5,365 nucleotides of DNA from Elusimicrobiota bacterium (GTDB taxonomy: Bacteria > Elusimicrobiota > Elusimicrobia > UBA1565 > UBA9628). The notes under the pieces were generated by a model, which saw only the letters and a program-made list of their open reading frames with translations, was not told where the DNA came from and searched no databases. Each line of letters starts with the position of its first letter. Position 1 is the first letter of the stretch. The stretch is from NCBI GenBank assembly GCA_028871595.1, contig JAGWMT010000234.1:1-5365 (forward strand), written 5' to 3'. A program made the translations under genes and the position numbers. Below are positions 5,348-5,365 of this stretch, one piece after another.

Positions 5348-5365
5348 TATTTCAGTTATGGAAAA

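Overview
The window is GC-rich bacterial DNA, almost wholly coding, with very short gaps between genes. Seven protein genes and one tRNA gene are supported. Features point to a free-living, probably Gram-negative-type, high-GC bacterium: a secreted serine hydrolase, a GAF plus HD-GYP second-messenger phosphodiesterase, a GlcF-type iron-sulfur protein and a tRNA-Gly with an encoded CCA end. Nothing here fixes the phylum. An uncultured lineage such as Elusimicrobiota would fit the gene mix, but that is only a guess. No insertion sequence, CRISPR array, phage gene or integrase is visible.

Left part (1-1446, minus strand): a penicillin-binding-protein-like (class C beta-lactamase family) serine hydrolase with a signal peptide runs off the left edge. 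It is preceded by a small beta-rich protein of unknown function ending at 1053, whose 5' end is uncertain. A divergent promoter region at 1434-1441 carries a perfect TATAAT reading right and an overlapping TATACT reading left.

Middle (1447-4492, plus strand): a GlcF/LutA-like protein with two ferredoxin-type [4Fe-4S] motifs and two cysteine-rich CCG domains overlaps by 11 bases a GAF plus HD-GYP protein, likely a cyclic dinucleotide phosphodiesterase. Next come a tRNA-Gly(GCC) and, 19 bases after its CCA end, a START/SRPBCC-type lipid- or ligand-binding protein. No FAD-linked partner subunit (GlcD type) for the iron-sulfur protein lies in the window.

Right part (4489-5320, minus strand): a small protein ending in a SEC-C zinc motif is followed after 7 bases by a four-helix membrane protein. 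The membrane gene converges on the SRPBCC gene, and their stop codons overlap. The last 45 bases are the AT-richest stretch and look like a promoter region, perhaps shared with a divergent gene beyond the right edge.

The most notable signals are the shared -10 element placed so close to the start codon that the mRNA would be essentially leaderless, and the tight coupling of an iron-sulfur redox protein to a signalling phosphodiesterase. I see no convincing wholly new system here. Most of the window reads as ordinary chromosomal genes.
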